From Gammaproteobacteria bacterium (GTDB lineage: Bacteria; Pseudomonadota; Gammaproteobacteria; Steroidobacterales; Steroidobacteraceae): a DNA stretch of 64,000 nt. Positions 31,589 to 40,700 of this stretch are shown piece after piece (position 1 is the first letter of the stretch; every line of letters begins with the position of its first letter). The stretch spans positions 19,357-83,356 of the forward strand of contig CANIOW010000015.1 in assembly GCA_947469285.1 (NCBI GenBank), given 5' to 3'. The notes beneath the pieces were generated by a model, which was not told the DNA's origin, did no database searches, and was given only the letters and a program-made list of their open reading frames with translations. The translations under genes and the position numbers were made by a program.

Positions 31589-32529
31589 GGGACACTCCCG
31601 GTGGCGCCAGGCGCCTCCTGGCTGACCAGCCGCATGAACAGTTCCTCCAGCCGGTTCACCTTGTTGCGCATCGACATGACGCGCAGGCCCGCCGCTGAGA
31701 GAACCGCAAACACAGCATTCAGGTCCTGATCTTTATTCAGTTCGACTTCCAGTGTCACTGGGTCGATTTGCTTCACTCCCATGGCTGGCAGCGCCGGCAC
31801 AGCCGCCGCTGGGTCATGCAGATTCAGCACAAACACTTCGGACTGCAAGCGCCGCAGCACATTTGGCATGGTGTCATGCATAGCGATGTGGCCACGATCG
31901 ATAATGGCAATATTGCGACAGAGACTTTCCGCCTCTTCGAGATAATGCGTGGTCAGAATGATGGTGGTTCCGGCCGCATTAATTTCGGTCAGAAATTCCC
32001 ACATGGAACGGCGGATTTCGATGTCAACGCCGGCTGTCGGCTCATCGAGAATGAGGAGCCGTGGTTCATGCACCAGTGCGCGCGCGATCATCAGGCGCCG
32101 CTTCATGCCGCCAGACAAGCTGCGCGCCATCGACTTGCGCCGGTCCCACAACTGCATCTGGCGCAGATATTTTTCGGTTCGCTCACGCGCCAGACGTCGC
32201 GGAATGCCGTAGAAGCCCGCTTGGTTTTCGACGATAGCCTGCGGCGTCTCAAACATATTGAAGTTCATTTCCTGCGGAATCAGACCGATGCAGGATTTAG
32301 CCCGTTCGAGCTCCAGGTCAGTGTCGATACCAAACACCGACACATGACCGGCGGTTTTGTTCACCAGCGAGGTGACAATCCCGATGGTGGTGGTCTTGCC
32401 GGCACCGTTTGGCCCCAACAGGGCGAAGAAGTCACCCTCCTCCACATCCAGATCAATGCCCTTGAGGGCTTGGTTTCCATTCTTGTAGGTCTTGGTCAGA
32501 CCGCGCAGAGAGAGAGCGAGCATTGGCAT
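31585..32529 (-). CDS. ABC transporter ATPase (YadG-like)
   Basis: The product has 314 residues. Walker A is LLGPNGAGKTTTIG, the signature is SLSGGMKRRLMIARALVH, and Walker B is LLILDEPTAGVD. The C-terminal 80 residues form a small extra domain, as in ABC-2 exporter ATPases such as YadG. Two ATGs are six bases apart (32529 and 32523) and neither has a good ribosome-binding site, so the exact start is open. It forms an operon with the downstream permease. A GC-rich hairpin region (32531-32572) separates it from the gene upstream. Confidence 0.92.
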   Translation of the reverse strand: MPMLALSLRGLTKTYKNGNQALKGIDLDVEEGDFFALLGPNGAGKTTTIGIVTSLVNKTAGHVSVFGIDTDLELERAKSCIGLIPQEMNFNMFETPQAIVENQAGFYGIPRRLARERTEKYLRQMQLWDRRKSMARSLSGGMKRRLMIARALVHEPRLLILDEPTAGVDIEIRRSMWEFLTEINAAGTTIILTTHYLEEAESLCRNIAIIDRGHIAMHDTMPNVLRRLQSEVFVLNLHDPAAAVPALPAMGVKQIDPVTLEVELNKDQDLNAVFAVLSAAGLRVMSMRNKVNRLEELFMRLVSQEAPGATGSVP

Positions 32530-32580
32530 CCGGGGGCAGTGAAGAGACGGGGGAGAGGGTAGCCCCCCTGCCCCGCTCCA

Positions 32581-33372
32581 TCAACCTCGGATATCCGCGC
32601 GCAGGCCCCGGCGGCGCACCATGGCCGGACGCAACCCGTCCGTCGCCAGCAATTGCCAGCCTAAATGGCGGGCCGCCGCCAGCGCGGCCGGGTCGTTGCG
32701 CTCGACCGCCCCCAACAACTGCGGCCAGAGTCGCGGGTGGCCGGCCCAGCGCGCCTGCAACACCCCCTCCGCCGCCACGGCTGCCGCGTCGAGGGCGCCC
32801 AGGCGCATGGTCGACCACAGGGACTGAACGGCGGGCGTCATCCCCAAGGTGAGCGCCGCTGCCAAATCGCCACGCTGCGCCAAATGCCAGGCCAGCACCA
32901 CCGCCTCGCGCACCCAGCGGGTGGTATCGCCCGTCACCCGCGATTCAGCCACCACCGGTGGCGAGCGCAGGGCCGTAGACCAAAACAGCGCATCGCCAAA
33001 CCGCAGGTCAAACAACGCAAAATGAGCGCCGGCCAGTCGGTGGCGTTCCGGCCCCAGCAGGCGCAGCACGCGACGCCCGCCGTCTAGCGGCAAACCAAAC
33101 ACCGCCGGTTGGGTGCGCTCGTCCGCCCCCTCGCCCAGCGTGCCGACCCGCGCCGCCAGCCGTTCGATAAAGCCGGCATTCGCCTCGACCAGCGCTTGCG
33201 CCACGCTGTCGTCCAACAGACTCGCCGCCTGCCAAGTCCCGGCCCCCGCCGCCGACCCCTGCGTGGCCGCTGTCGGCCAGTCGGCGCCATCCCGCACCGC
33301 CCGCCCCAACCGGGTGCCCCCTAAGCTGGTACCGCCGGGTACCGCGCCGTCCTCTTGCCGCTGCATTTCCAT
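32581..33372 (-). CDS. unrecognised protein with possible FlhD-like C-terminal part
   Basis: The product has 263 residues, with no signal peptide or membrane segment. I do not recognise residues 1-150, which include FALFDLRFGDALFWSTALRSPP. Residues about 152-222 (VVLAWHLAQRGDLAAALTLGM, then LWSTMRLGALDAAAVAAE) follow the pattern of FlhD around LLLAQRLI...ASAMFRLGI...LTLPQMVKLAE: a hydrophobic LA..L, acidic Asp, AAA, LG and Leu-rich helices. The resemblance is by eye and modest. The gene is divergent from a FlhC-family gene, which is why I consider it seriously. AAGGAGAG just upstream fixes the start at 33372. Confidence 0.6.
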   Translation of the reverse strand: MEMQRQEDGAVPGGTSLGGTRLGRAVRDGADWPTAATQGSAAGAGTWQAASLLDDSVAQALVEANAGFIERLAARVGTLGEGADERTQPAVFGLPLDGGRRVLRLLGPERHRLAGAHFALFDLRFGDALFWSTALRSPPVVAESRVTGDTTRWVREAVVLAWHLAQRGDLAAALTLGMTPAVQSLWSTMRLGALDAAAVAAEGVLQARWAGHPRLWPQLLGAVERNDPAALAAARHLGWQLLATDGLRPAMVRRRGLRADIRG

Positions 33373-33460
33373 GTGCTCTCCTTGCTATTTCAGCGTGTGT
33401 GACCTGCCCTAACCGCCCGGAACTGTCCTTTTTTGCCTGCTTTGCGCCGATAGGGTGGCT

Positions 33461-33510
33461 TTACCATGACCGATTTTCTAGTTATGGTAATTGGGTTATT
33501 TATACCAAAT
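33461..33510. promoter_or_regulatory. AT-rich divergent control region with inverted repeats
   Basis: The 194-bp gap between the FlhD-like and FlhC-like genes has an AT-rich core. TTACCAT (33461-33467) and ATGGTAA (33484-33490) form a perfect 7-base inverted repeat with a 16-base spacer. GGTA (33486-33489) and TACC (33503-33506), and TTGG (33491-33494) and CCAA (33505-33508), are further half-sites. This looks like an operator shared by both divergent genes, but no known regulator consensus is matched. Confidence 0.45.
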
Positions 33511-33566
33511 CAGGCCGACAGTGCCAATCCGGCCTCCCAATTGACGGCAATGAATGGAGAACACCC

Positions 33567-34115
33567 ATGAGGATTACCGACGATCGCTATACCCGTGACC
33601 GCCTCAAGCTGGATCTGGCTTTGCGCCTCATCCGCCATGAAGCCCGCACCTGCACCATCCGCCAGATCACCACTCTGAGCGGCGATCGCATCCGCAAGCT
33701 CTACCGCGCCTACGTGGCCCATGACAGCGACACGCAGGTGCGCCGCCACCGTGGAAAATCCCCGAGCCAGCCCGCCTGGTTTTTGCGGAACGCCGAGACC
33801 CGCCGCCAAGCGGCAGTGCTTGGCGGTCTGTTCGGGCTGTGTGGCCTGCTCGAAACCACCACGGAACCGGCGGTCGTGTCATTGCGTTGGGGCGCCTTGT
33901 TCTGCAGCGCGTTTGAAACCTACCTGCGGGCGCATAGCGACCCCTGTATTTCCCTCGAGCATGCGTGGTGTCTGCTGCTGGCTTTGCGGCGGCAACAAGA
34001 GCTGCATTTCGCCCAGTGCCCACGCTGTGAAACTCTGGGTCTCATCGACCGCCTCAAGCCGGCCACGGCCGCCTGCGGCTGGTGCGCGCCACTGCGGCAG
34101 GCAGTCGCCGCCTGA
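33567..34115 (+). CDS. FlhC-family transcriptional regulator
   Basis: The product has 182 residues. It aligns with FlhC along its length: RDRLKLDLALRLIRHEAR, then TTLSGDRIRKLYRAYV (FlhC: LSRGRLIKLYKEL), the PAWFLRN segment, and a zinc site C151-x2-C154...C170-x2-C173. FlhC normally pairs with FlhD to activate flagellar class II promoters. No adjacent flhD on the same strand and no flagellar genes are in the window, so the target may not be flagella. GGAGA at 33556-33560 supports the ATG at 33567. Confidence 0.8.
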   Translation: MRITDDRYTRDRLKLDLALRLIRHEARTCTIRQITTLSGDRIRKLYRAYVAHDSDTQVRRHRGKSPSQPAWFLRNAETRRQAAVLGGLFGLCGLLETTTEPAVVSLRWGALFCSAFETYLRAHSDPCISLEHAWCLLLALRRQQELHFAQCPRCETLGLIDRLKPATAACGWCAPLRQAVAA

Positions 34116-34165
34116 GGCCTGGCACCCGCGGGGAGAGCCGGGTGCAGGTGGCGTACACTGAAGCC

Positions 34166-35107
34166 ATGCACTCCCCGCGTCCGAATGTATTTTCCGGCCC
34201 CTATATCGACCGTCGTACCGAGGCACGAAAAGACGCCGCCGCGCTGGCCGCCGCGCTGGCGGACCCGGACACCCAACTGGTGCCGGTGTGGCGTCAATAC
34301 AGCTTGATACGCCACTTGCCACAACCCCAGGCGGTGTTATTGCCGGGCCAGCACACGCTTCGCGCCTACTGCGAAGACGAGGCCTTCATCTACCTCGGAG
34401 AATTCCGCGGCCGCGCCACCTTTGCGGTGGAGCTGACTGAACCTGCCGATGCCCAGCACGCAGCGGCACGCCACACGCCACTCGCAGCGGAAGCGGAATT
34501 CGCCGACTTGCGGGCGCTGGGTGCGCTGCTACCGACCGACGAAGCTGGGCTGCTCGCCTATGCACGCGGGCTGGTCTACTGGCGCAGCAAACACCGCTAC
34601 TGCGGCGCTTGCGGCAGCCCCATGCGCCCACGCGATGCTGGCCATGTCATGACCTGCGTCGCACCGGCATGCGGCCAACAAAGCTTCCCGCGAATCGACC
34701 CGGCCATCATCGTGCTGATCACCGACGGCGAGCGCGCACTGCTGGGGCGTCAGGCCAGTTGGCCGGCCGGGCGTTTCAGCACGCTGGCCGGTTTTGTCGA
34801 GCCTGGCGAAAGCCTCGAGGATGCGGTGACCCGCGAGATGTACGAAGAAGCCGGCATCAGCGTTACTGATATCCGCTATCACTCCTCGCAGCCCTGGCCT
34901 TTCCCTTCCTCGCTGATGCTGGGTTTCACGGCCCGCGCTTTGAATAACGTGATCGCACTCAACGATGCCGAACTGGAAGATGCCCGCTGGTTCAGTCGCG
35001 CTGCAGTCCTGCGCGGTGAGGTGGGCCTGCCGCCCCCCACCTCCGTGTCCTTCCGGCTGATCGAGCACTGGCTTGGCGACGCTGCGAGCGCGTCCACGCG
35101 CGCATGA
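34166..35107 (+). CDS. nudC: NAD(+) diphosphatase / RNA deNADding enzyme
   Basis: The product has 313 residues. It cleaves NADH to NMNH and AMP and removes NAD caps from RNA 5' ends. The zinc ribbon (CGAC, then CVAPAC) lies at about residues 148-172. The Nudix box is GFVEPGESLEDAVTREMYEEAGI, and the NudC-specific SQPWPFPSSLM motif follows. The start at 34166 is the first ATG that leaves a normal N-terminal domain. The stop overlaps the next start as ATGA. Confidence 0.94.
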   Translation: MHSPRPNVFSGPYIDRRTEARKDAAALAAALADPDTQLVPVWRQYSLIRHLPQPQAVLLPGQHTLRAYCEDEAFIYLGEFRGRATFAVELTEPADAQHAAARHTPLAAEAEFADLRALGALLPTDEAGLLAYARGLVYWRSKHRYCGACGSPMRPRDAGHVMTCVAPACGQQSFPRIDPAIIVLITDGERALLGRQASWPAGRFSTLAGFVEPGESLEDAVTREMYEEAGISVTDIRYHSSQPWPFPSSLMLGFTARALNNVIALNDAELEDARWFSRAAVLRGEVGLPPPTSVSFRLIEHWLGDAASASTRA

Positions 35108-35868
35108 TCGACCTGGTACTGGTCTTAGCGGCCGCTTTTGCCGCGGGCCTCATCGACGCGATGGTGGGTGGCGGCGGACTGATCCAGCTCCCCACGTTGC
35201 TCGCCACACAACCGCAGCTACCACCGGCATTCCTGCTCGGCACCAGCAAATTCAGCGGCCTGTTTGGCACCCTCAGCGCCCTGTGGCGCTATGCGCGCAG
35301 CGTCCGCGTGCCATGGGCCGTGGTACTGCCAGGCTGTGTGCTGGCCGCACTCGCTTCACTGGGGGGCGCCGCCACCGTCAGCCACGTACCGCAGCAGGTG
35401 TTCCGCCCACTGGTCCCGTGCATGCTGAGCGCCGTGTTGGTCTACACCCTCCTGCGGCGCGATTTCGGACAACGCCATCGACCGCTGCCGTTGACCCGGT
35501 CACGGCAGGCGCTCGCCTTCGGCGGCATGCTCCTCATCGGTTTTTACGACGGCTTCTTCGGCCCCGGAACGGGCAGTTTCCTGATGATTTTGTTCATTCG
35601 CGTGCTCGGCTACGACTTCCTGCACGCCTCGGTCAGTGCACGGGCGGTCAACGCCGCCACCAATCTCGCCGCACTGGCTTGGTTCCTGCCCCGTGGCGAG
35701 TGGCTCCCCGGCATCGCCGTCAGTATGGCGGTGCTGAATATCACCGGCGCGCAGATCGGTACCCGTCTGGCCTTACGCCATGGCGCTGGCTTCATCCGCG
35801 TGGTCTTTATCGTCGTGGTGGCCACACTGATCGCAAAGACCAGTCTGGATGCCGCGCGTCTTCTATAA
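35104..35868 (+). CDS. TauE/SafE family (YfcA-like) membrane transporter
   Basis: The product has 254 residues with about seven membrane segments. The two family repeats are seen as AAGLIDAMVGGGGLIQLPTLL near the start and IGFYDGFFGPGTGSFLMILF in the middle. Members are thought to export or import sulfonates, sulfite or other organic anions. The YfcA subgroup has no confirmed substrate. It is translationally coupled to nudC. Confidence 0.88.
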   Translation: MIDLVLVLAAAFAAGLIDAMVGGGGLIQLPTLLATQPQLPPAFLLGTSKFSGLFGTLSALWRYARSVRVPWAVVLPGCVLAALASLGGAATVSHVPQQVFRPLVPCMLSAVLVYTLLRRDFGQRHRPLPLTRSRQALAFGGMLLIGFYDGFFGPGTGSFLMILFIRVLGYDFLHASVSARAVNAATNLAALAWFLPRGEWLPGIAVSMAVLNITGAQIGTRLALRHGAGFIRVVFIVVVATLIAKTSLDAARLL

Positions 35869-35875
35869 TCCCCGC

Positions 35876-37768
35876 ATGCGCTCTTCTGCCTTTGGCTGGC
35901 GCGCCCTGCTGCCCCGCGGCACCGCGCGCGCACTCCCTGCACTGCGTAACCTCGCGGTGGCCGCACTGGCGGGCATGGCGCTGCTCCTGACCGCGCCCAC
36001 CACTCGCGCAGCAATCCGGCTGGAGGTCACCGCCGCCGAAGGCGCTCTGCCGGCGGCCGCCAAGGCCAACGTCCTGATCTACCTCAGCCTCAGCCGCTAC
36101 CGTACGCGCGACGACCTGGACCCATTACTGGTAGAGCGACTGCAGGCCAGGGCCGCGCGCGAAGCGCAAGCGGCCCTGCGCCCGTTCGGCTTTTATCGGG
36201 CCACGGCGGCGGCCTATGTGCGCCCGGTCGAGGGCAGTGGCGGCCAGCATTGGACGGCACGCGTGCGCGTGGTCCCCGGGCCACGCGTCCGCTGGGCCTC
36301 GGCGACGGTGCGCATCACCGGACCAGGCGCCGAGGAGTCCTACTTCAAGGACGCTGTCAGCCGCCACCCCTTGCCCCTTGGCGCGCCGCTGGAACACGCC
36401 ACCTACGACGCGCTCAAAGGCGACCTGCAGCGCCTAGCTGCCAGCCTCGGCTATCTGGAGGCCCGCTTCACGCGTGCCGAACTCACCATCGATCCGGTGG
36501 CGCTCACCGCCAGCGCAGCCGTAGAACTGGACACCGGTCCGCGCTACCACTTCGGCGCCGTCAGCCTGCAACAGGAGGTGCTTGAACCCACGTTGGTGCG
36601 CCGTTTCATCCGCTGGCACGAGGGCGATCCGTTCGATGCGGCACTGCTGCTGGGCACCCAGTTCGTACTGGATGATTCACTGTATTTCGCCGGCGTCGAA
36701 GTGGTGCCTGGCGAGCCGGACCAGGCCACGCGGAGCATTCCCGTCACCCTGCAACTGACCGCCGCGCGCCGGCGGCGTTATGCCTTGTCCATCGGGTATG
36801 CCACCGACACCGCTGGCCGCGCCACCGCGCGCTGGGAGAACCATCGCTTGAATCCCCACGGTCACCGGGCGCGTGCCAATCTGCAATGGGGCACCGTCTC
36901 ACGCGATATCGGCATGGTGTACAGCCTGCCCGTCGGTGACCCGGCGCTCGAAGAAGTCTCTGCCACCTTCGGCCTAGAAGAGGCGCGGCTCGCCGATGCA
37001 CGAACCGCGGCGATGGCGCTGGGCGCCACCCTCACTCAGGTGCGCGGCGCGTGGCAGCAAGTGTTGGGCTTGACCGCCAACCGCAGCAGTTCGCGGTCCG
37101 GCGACACCCGCACCACCGACACCCTGATCGTGCCCTCGCTCCGCTTGGCATCAGCCCCTCGAGGGCTGGCCCGCGCCGCGATGGCGGGCGGAGGCCGGCC
37201 GTGGATGGGCACGGCCGGCGGCGGTTCCACGGGTGCCTTGCTCGGCGAAGGTCTGCAGGCGGAACTCGAAGGCAGTGCCGCCGCACTGGGTTCAGGCAGT
37301 GGCTTCCTGCGGCTGCGCATACGTGATGAGCAACATCATTCGCTCGGCACGCAGTGGCGCTGGATCTGGCGCGCGGAGCTCGGCACCACCTTGGTCAAGG
37401 ACTTCGACCGCTTGCCAGTGCAATACCGTTTCTTCGCCGGCGGCGACCGCAGTGTGCGTGGGTTTGCCATGAATGACTTAGGTCCCCGCGACGCACAAGG
37501 GCTGCGCACTGGCGGCAAACATCTGTTCGCCGCCAGCGTTGAATTCGAACGCGCCCTGCCAGGCCAGTTCGCGGTGGCGGCCTTTGTCGACACCGGCAAC
37601 GCCTTCAACTCCGCACACGCGGGCTTCGCCACCGCCGTGGGCGTCGGCGTGCGTTACCGCCTGCCCGTGATCAGCATCGGCATCGACTTGGCGCAGGCCA
37701 TCCGCGTGCCCAATGGCAGCGCCTTACCAGGGCCGCGCATCCATCTCAGCCTCGTGCCGGTACTTTAA
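35876..37768 (+). CDS. tamA: translocation and assembly module outer-membrane protein TamA
   Basis: The product has 630 residues. The signal peptide ends near TTRAAIR. Three POTRA domains follow, then an Omp85 16-strand barrel with the family motif FFAGGDRSVRGF near residue 522. TamA works with TamB to place proteins and phospholipids in the outer membrane. Residues about 421-460 (APRGLARAAMAGGGRPWMGTAGGG...) form a Gly-rich stretch in the barrel part that I do not expect in E. coli TamA. I prefer ATG 35876 over 35849, which overlaps the upstream gene. tamB follows two bases later. Confidence 0.92.
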   Translation: MRSSAFGWRALLPRGTARALPALRNLAVAALAGMALLLTAPTTRAAIRLEVTAAEGALPAAAKANVLIYLSLSRYRTRDDLDPLLVERLQARAAREAQAALRPFGFYRATAAAYVRPVEGSGGQHWTARVRVVPGPRVRWASATVRITGPGAEESYFKDAVSRHPLPLGAPLEHATYDALKGDLQRLAASLGYLEARFTRAELTIDPVALTASAAVELDTGPRYHFGAVSLQQEVLEPTLVRRFIRWHEGDPFDAALLLGTQFVLDDSLYFAGVEVVPGEPDQATRSIPVTLQLTAARRRRYALSIGYATDTAGRATARWENHRLNPHGHRARANLQWGTVSRDIGMVYSLPVGDPALEEVSATFGLEEARLADARTAAMALGATLTQVRGAWQQVLGLTANRSSSRSGDTRTTDTLIVPSLRLASAPRGLARAAMAGGGRPWMGTAGGGSTGALLGEGLQAELEGSAAALGSGSGFLRLRIRDEQHHSLGTQWRWIWRAELGTTLVKDFDRLPVQYRFFAGGDRSVRGFAMNDLGPRDAQGLRTGGKHLFAASVEFERALPGQFAVAAFVDTGNAFNSAHAGFATAVGVGVRYRLPVISIGIDLAQAIRVPNGSALPGPRIHLSLVPVL

Positions 37769-37770
37769 GC

Positions 37771-40700
37771 ATGGCAGCAGGCTTCACCCACGGCTGGTTA
37801 CACCTCGGGTGGCGGCAGCCGTGGCGCTGGCTGCGTGGTCTGCTGCTACTCGTGCTGCTGCTAGCGGCACTGCTGGCGCTTAGCGTGTGGTGGCTGGCCA
37901 GCCAGCCGCACGGTCTACAACGCGCGCTGCAGTTCGCCGATGGCCTCGGCGGTGTGCGGCTGGAGGCCCGTGACGTGGAGGGCTCCGTGGCAGGGCCGTT
38001 CCGGATTGGGCAGCTGGTGGTCCATCATCCGCAAGGACAGGTGCGGCTGGAAAATCTGCAAGGTGAGCTGCGGCTGGCCTCGCTGTGGTACGGCACCCTC
38101 ACCGTACACCGCCTGCGCATTGCCGCGCTGGAAGTCCGCACGCTGCCGGTGACGCAACCGCCAACGCCGCCGGGCTTTCTGCCCGCTTGGCTGCGGGTGG
38201 CCGTGGACACGGCACAGGTGCAGCAGACCCGGATCATCGACGCCGGCAAGACGCTCACCCTCGGACCACTGGCACTCCGCGGCAGCTTGTCGCGCTGGCG
38301 ATTGCTGCTGCAGCACTTCTCGGCCACGGGGCAAGGCTGGCAGGCACAGGGCACGGCGCGGCTTGAGGCCACGGCGCCACTGCTGTTCAGTACCACGCTC
38401 ACAGCGGCCCTGTCAGGCGACCTCGCCGGCGCACCGGTCAGCCTCGGGGGGACCCTCGGTGGCACTCTGGGGGATGCCGCGAGTGGCGCTTTCCCGCGGC
38501 TGCACTTCCAGCTGGCGAGCCTGCGCCCCGCGGGCATCAGCGCCAGCGGTACGCTCGACCTGCCCCCTGCCGGCCTGCGCATGCGCAGCCAGCTGCAACT
38601 GCGGCAAACCGACCTCGGTCCGTGGGGGCTGGCAGCCGCTGGCGCCCTCACCGCCGACTGGGAAGTGCGAGCGCAGCAGCAAGCCCCCGCGCTGCAGTTC
38701 AGTGTGCGTGGTCCGCTTTCCAGCAGCGTGCTGAACACCGTGGGCCTGGGCCGCTGGGTGGCCAACGTGCAGGCCACGCTCACGCCACAAGCGCTTGCTT
38801 TCGGTCCGTCCGCGCTCGAATCGGCAACCTTCGGTCGACTGACCTTTTCCGGACCAGTGGGGCGTGTGGATGGCCTGAACGTCGCACTACAAGGGGGCTG
38901 GCCGGCACTGCGCTGGCCCGCGACGCTGGCCCGGCCTGGCCTCACGCTGGAGCAAGGCCAATGGACGCTGCGCGGCCGCGAGCTCCTGACTGTCAGCGCT
39001 ACCTCCGGCGCGCGCGTGCTGCCCCGTGTGTCATCCCCCCACACCGCCGCCGTGTCCGTTCACCCACGCCGCGGACATTTCAGCCTCAAAGCCCTGCTCG
39101 CGACCCACCCCTCGACCACGGGCCGACACCGTGCAGACCGACCCGACTGGCAACTAACGTTGGAGCAGTTCGCGCTGCAAACGGGGACTTCAACCGTGCA
39201 GGCCGAGGGCCGCTGGGGACAGCGCCGGCAGCTCCAGTTCACTTTTAAAATCAACGAGTTGAATGAATGGTTGCCCGGCTATACCGGGCAACTAACCGGC
39301 GCCGCCCAGCTGGATGATGCGCAGCTAGCGCAAGCCCAACTGCAGGCCCGAGCAGTCCACGGGCTAACCTGGCCCGCTGGCGTGGCGCTGGTGGAAGGCA
39401 GCGCCAGCACCCAGTTCCAGCTCCGGCAGGCGTCACTGCCAACCGATTTCGCCGTCACCCTCAACACCGCCACGTGGCATGCGCCGAACGGATCCAGTCG
39501 CCTGGACCACGCTGGCGCATTCAAATTGCTACAACCCGTAGCCTTGCGCGTCAGCCCCACCACCGTGCAATGGGCCGAGGCTTGCTGGCGGCAAGCCAGC
39601 GTCACCGCCCACTTGCAACTTTGCAGTACGGGGCACTGGGCGGCAGCCACTGCCTGGTCCGCTACCGCGCACCTGACCGGCCTGGACCTACCCGACTGGT
39701 GGCCCATGCCGCCAGCCGACACCCCTGGACTGCGTCTCGGCTGGCAAGGCCGCGTGGAAGCCGAACTGCAAGTGCAGCAGGCGAACCCCACGGCACCGCT
39801 CACCGGCGAGGCCAAGGCACAACTGCTCGACGGTGGGCTGGGCTGGGCACGTGGGGACGACCAAGGGCGCGTGGCCCTGGGCAACGGGCGGCTTGAGGCG
39901 CGACTGGAAGCCGACCACTGGTCACTCGTGGGGCAGGTCACGGCCGCGCGGCGCATCGAGGCACGGGGCGAGTTGACCGGACCACGCCCAGATCAAGCTT
40001 CAGGCCAAGCTCGAGGTCGCAGCGTAGCGCGCGGTGCAGCGCACAGCGTGCCTTGGACCGACTGGCCGGTCAGTGGCCAGGTGACCTTCGCCTTGCCAGC
40101 ACTCGACTTCGTCACTGCCCTGGTGCCCGAAGTGGACCGCGTTGCCGGCACGCTCGCGGCCACCCTGCAGGTCAGCGGCGTGCTCGGCACCCCCGAAATA
40201 CGCGGCCGGCTGGCGCTGGAACACGGCGAAGTGGATGTCTTGGCCACCAACCTGCTGTTACGCGAAGTTGGAGCGACGCTGGACCTGGCACCCGGCTCGC
40301 TGCAGCTGAAAGCCCAGGCGCAAGCCGGCACGGGCACGCTGCAAGCCGCAGGCTCGCTGCAGTTTGGCGGCGCGGGCACAACCGCCGCGCTGACTGGCTC
40401 CGTGCATGTGCTGGGCCACCAGCTGCTGCTGGTGGACATTCCCGAGGCACGCATTCTCGCTTCGCCGGATCTGACCTTCACGCTCGGCGATCAGACCTTG
40501 CAGGTCAACGGCACGGTGACCATCCCCAGCGCACGATTAGCGCCACTGGATCTGGCCGGTGCCGCGCTGTCGAGTGCCGACGAACGTCTGGTGGGCGCCA
40601 GCGCCCCGCTCGCTGCCAGTTGGCGCGTTGACAGCCGGGTGAAGCTGGTGCTGGGAGACGAGGTTCGGCTGGAAACCCGTGGCCTCAGCGGCCGTCTCAC

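Noticed and set aside
32530..32580. GC-rich stretch between the FlhD-like gene and the ABC ATPase as a strong terminator
   Set aside because: GGGGCAG and CTGCCCC can pair, with an inner G/C stem, but the arrangement is loose and without a T-run, so I did not list it as a feature.
35073..35990. 305-residue open frame across the TauE gene
   Set aside because: It overlaps the TauE/SafE gene in another frame; the true frame has membrane segments and family motifs.
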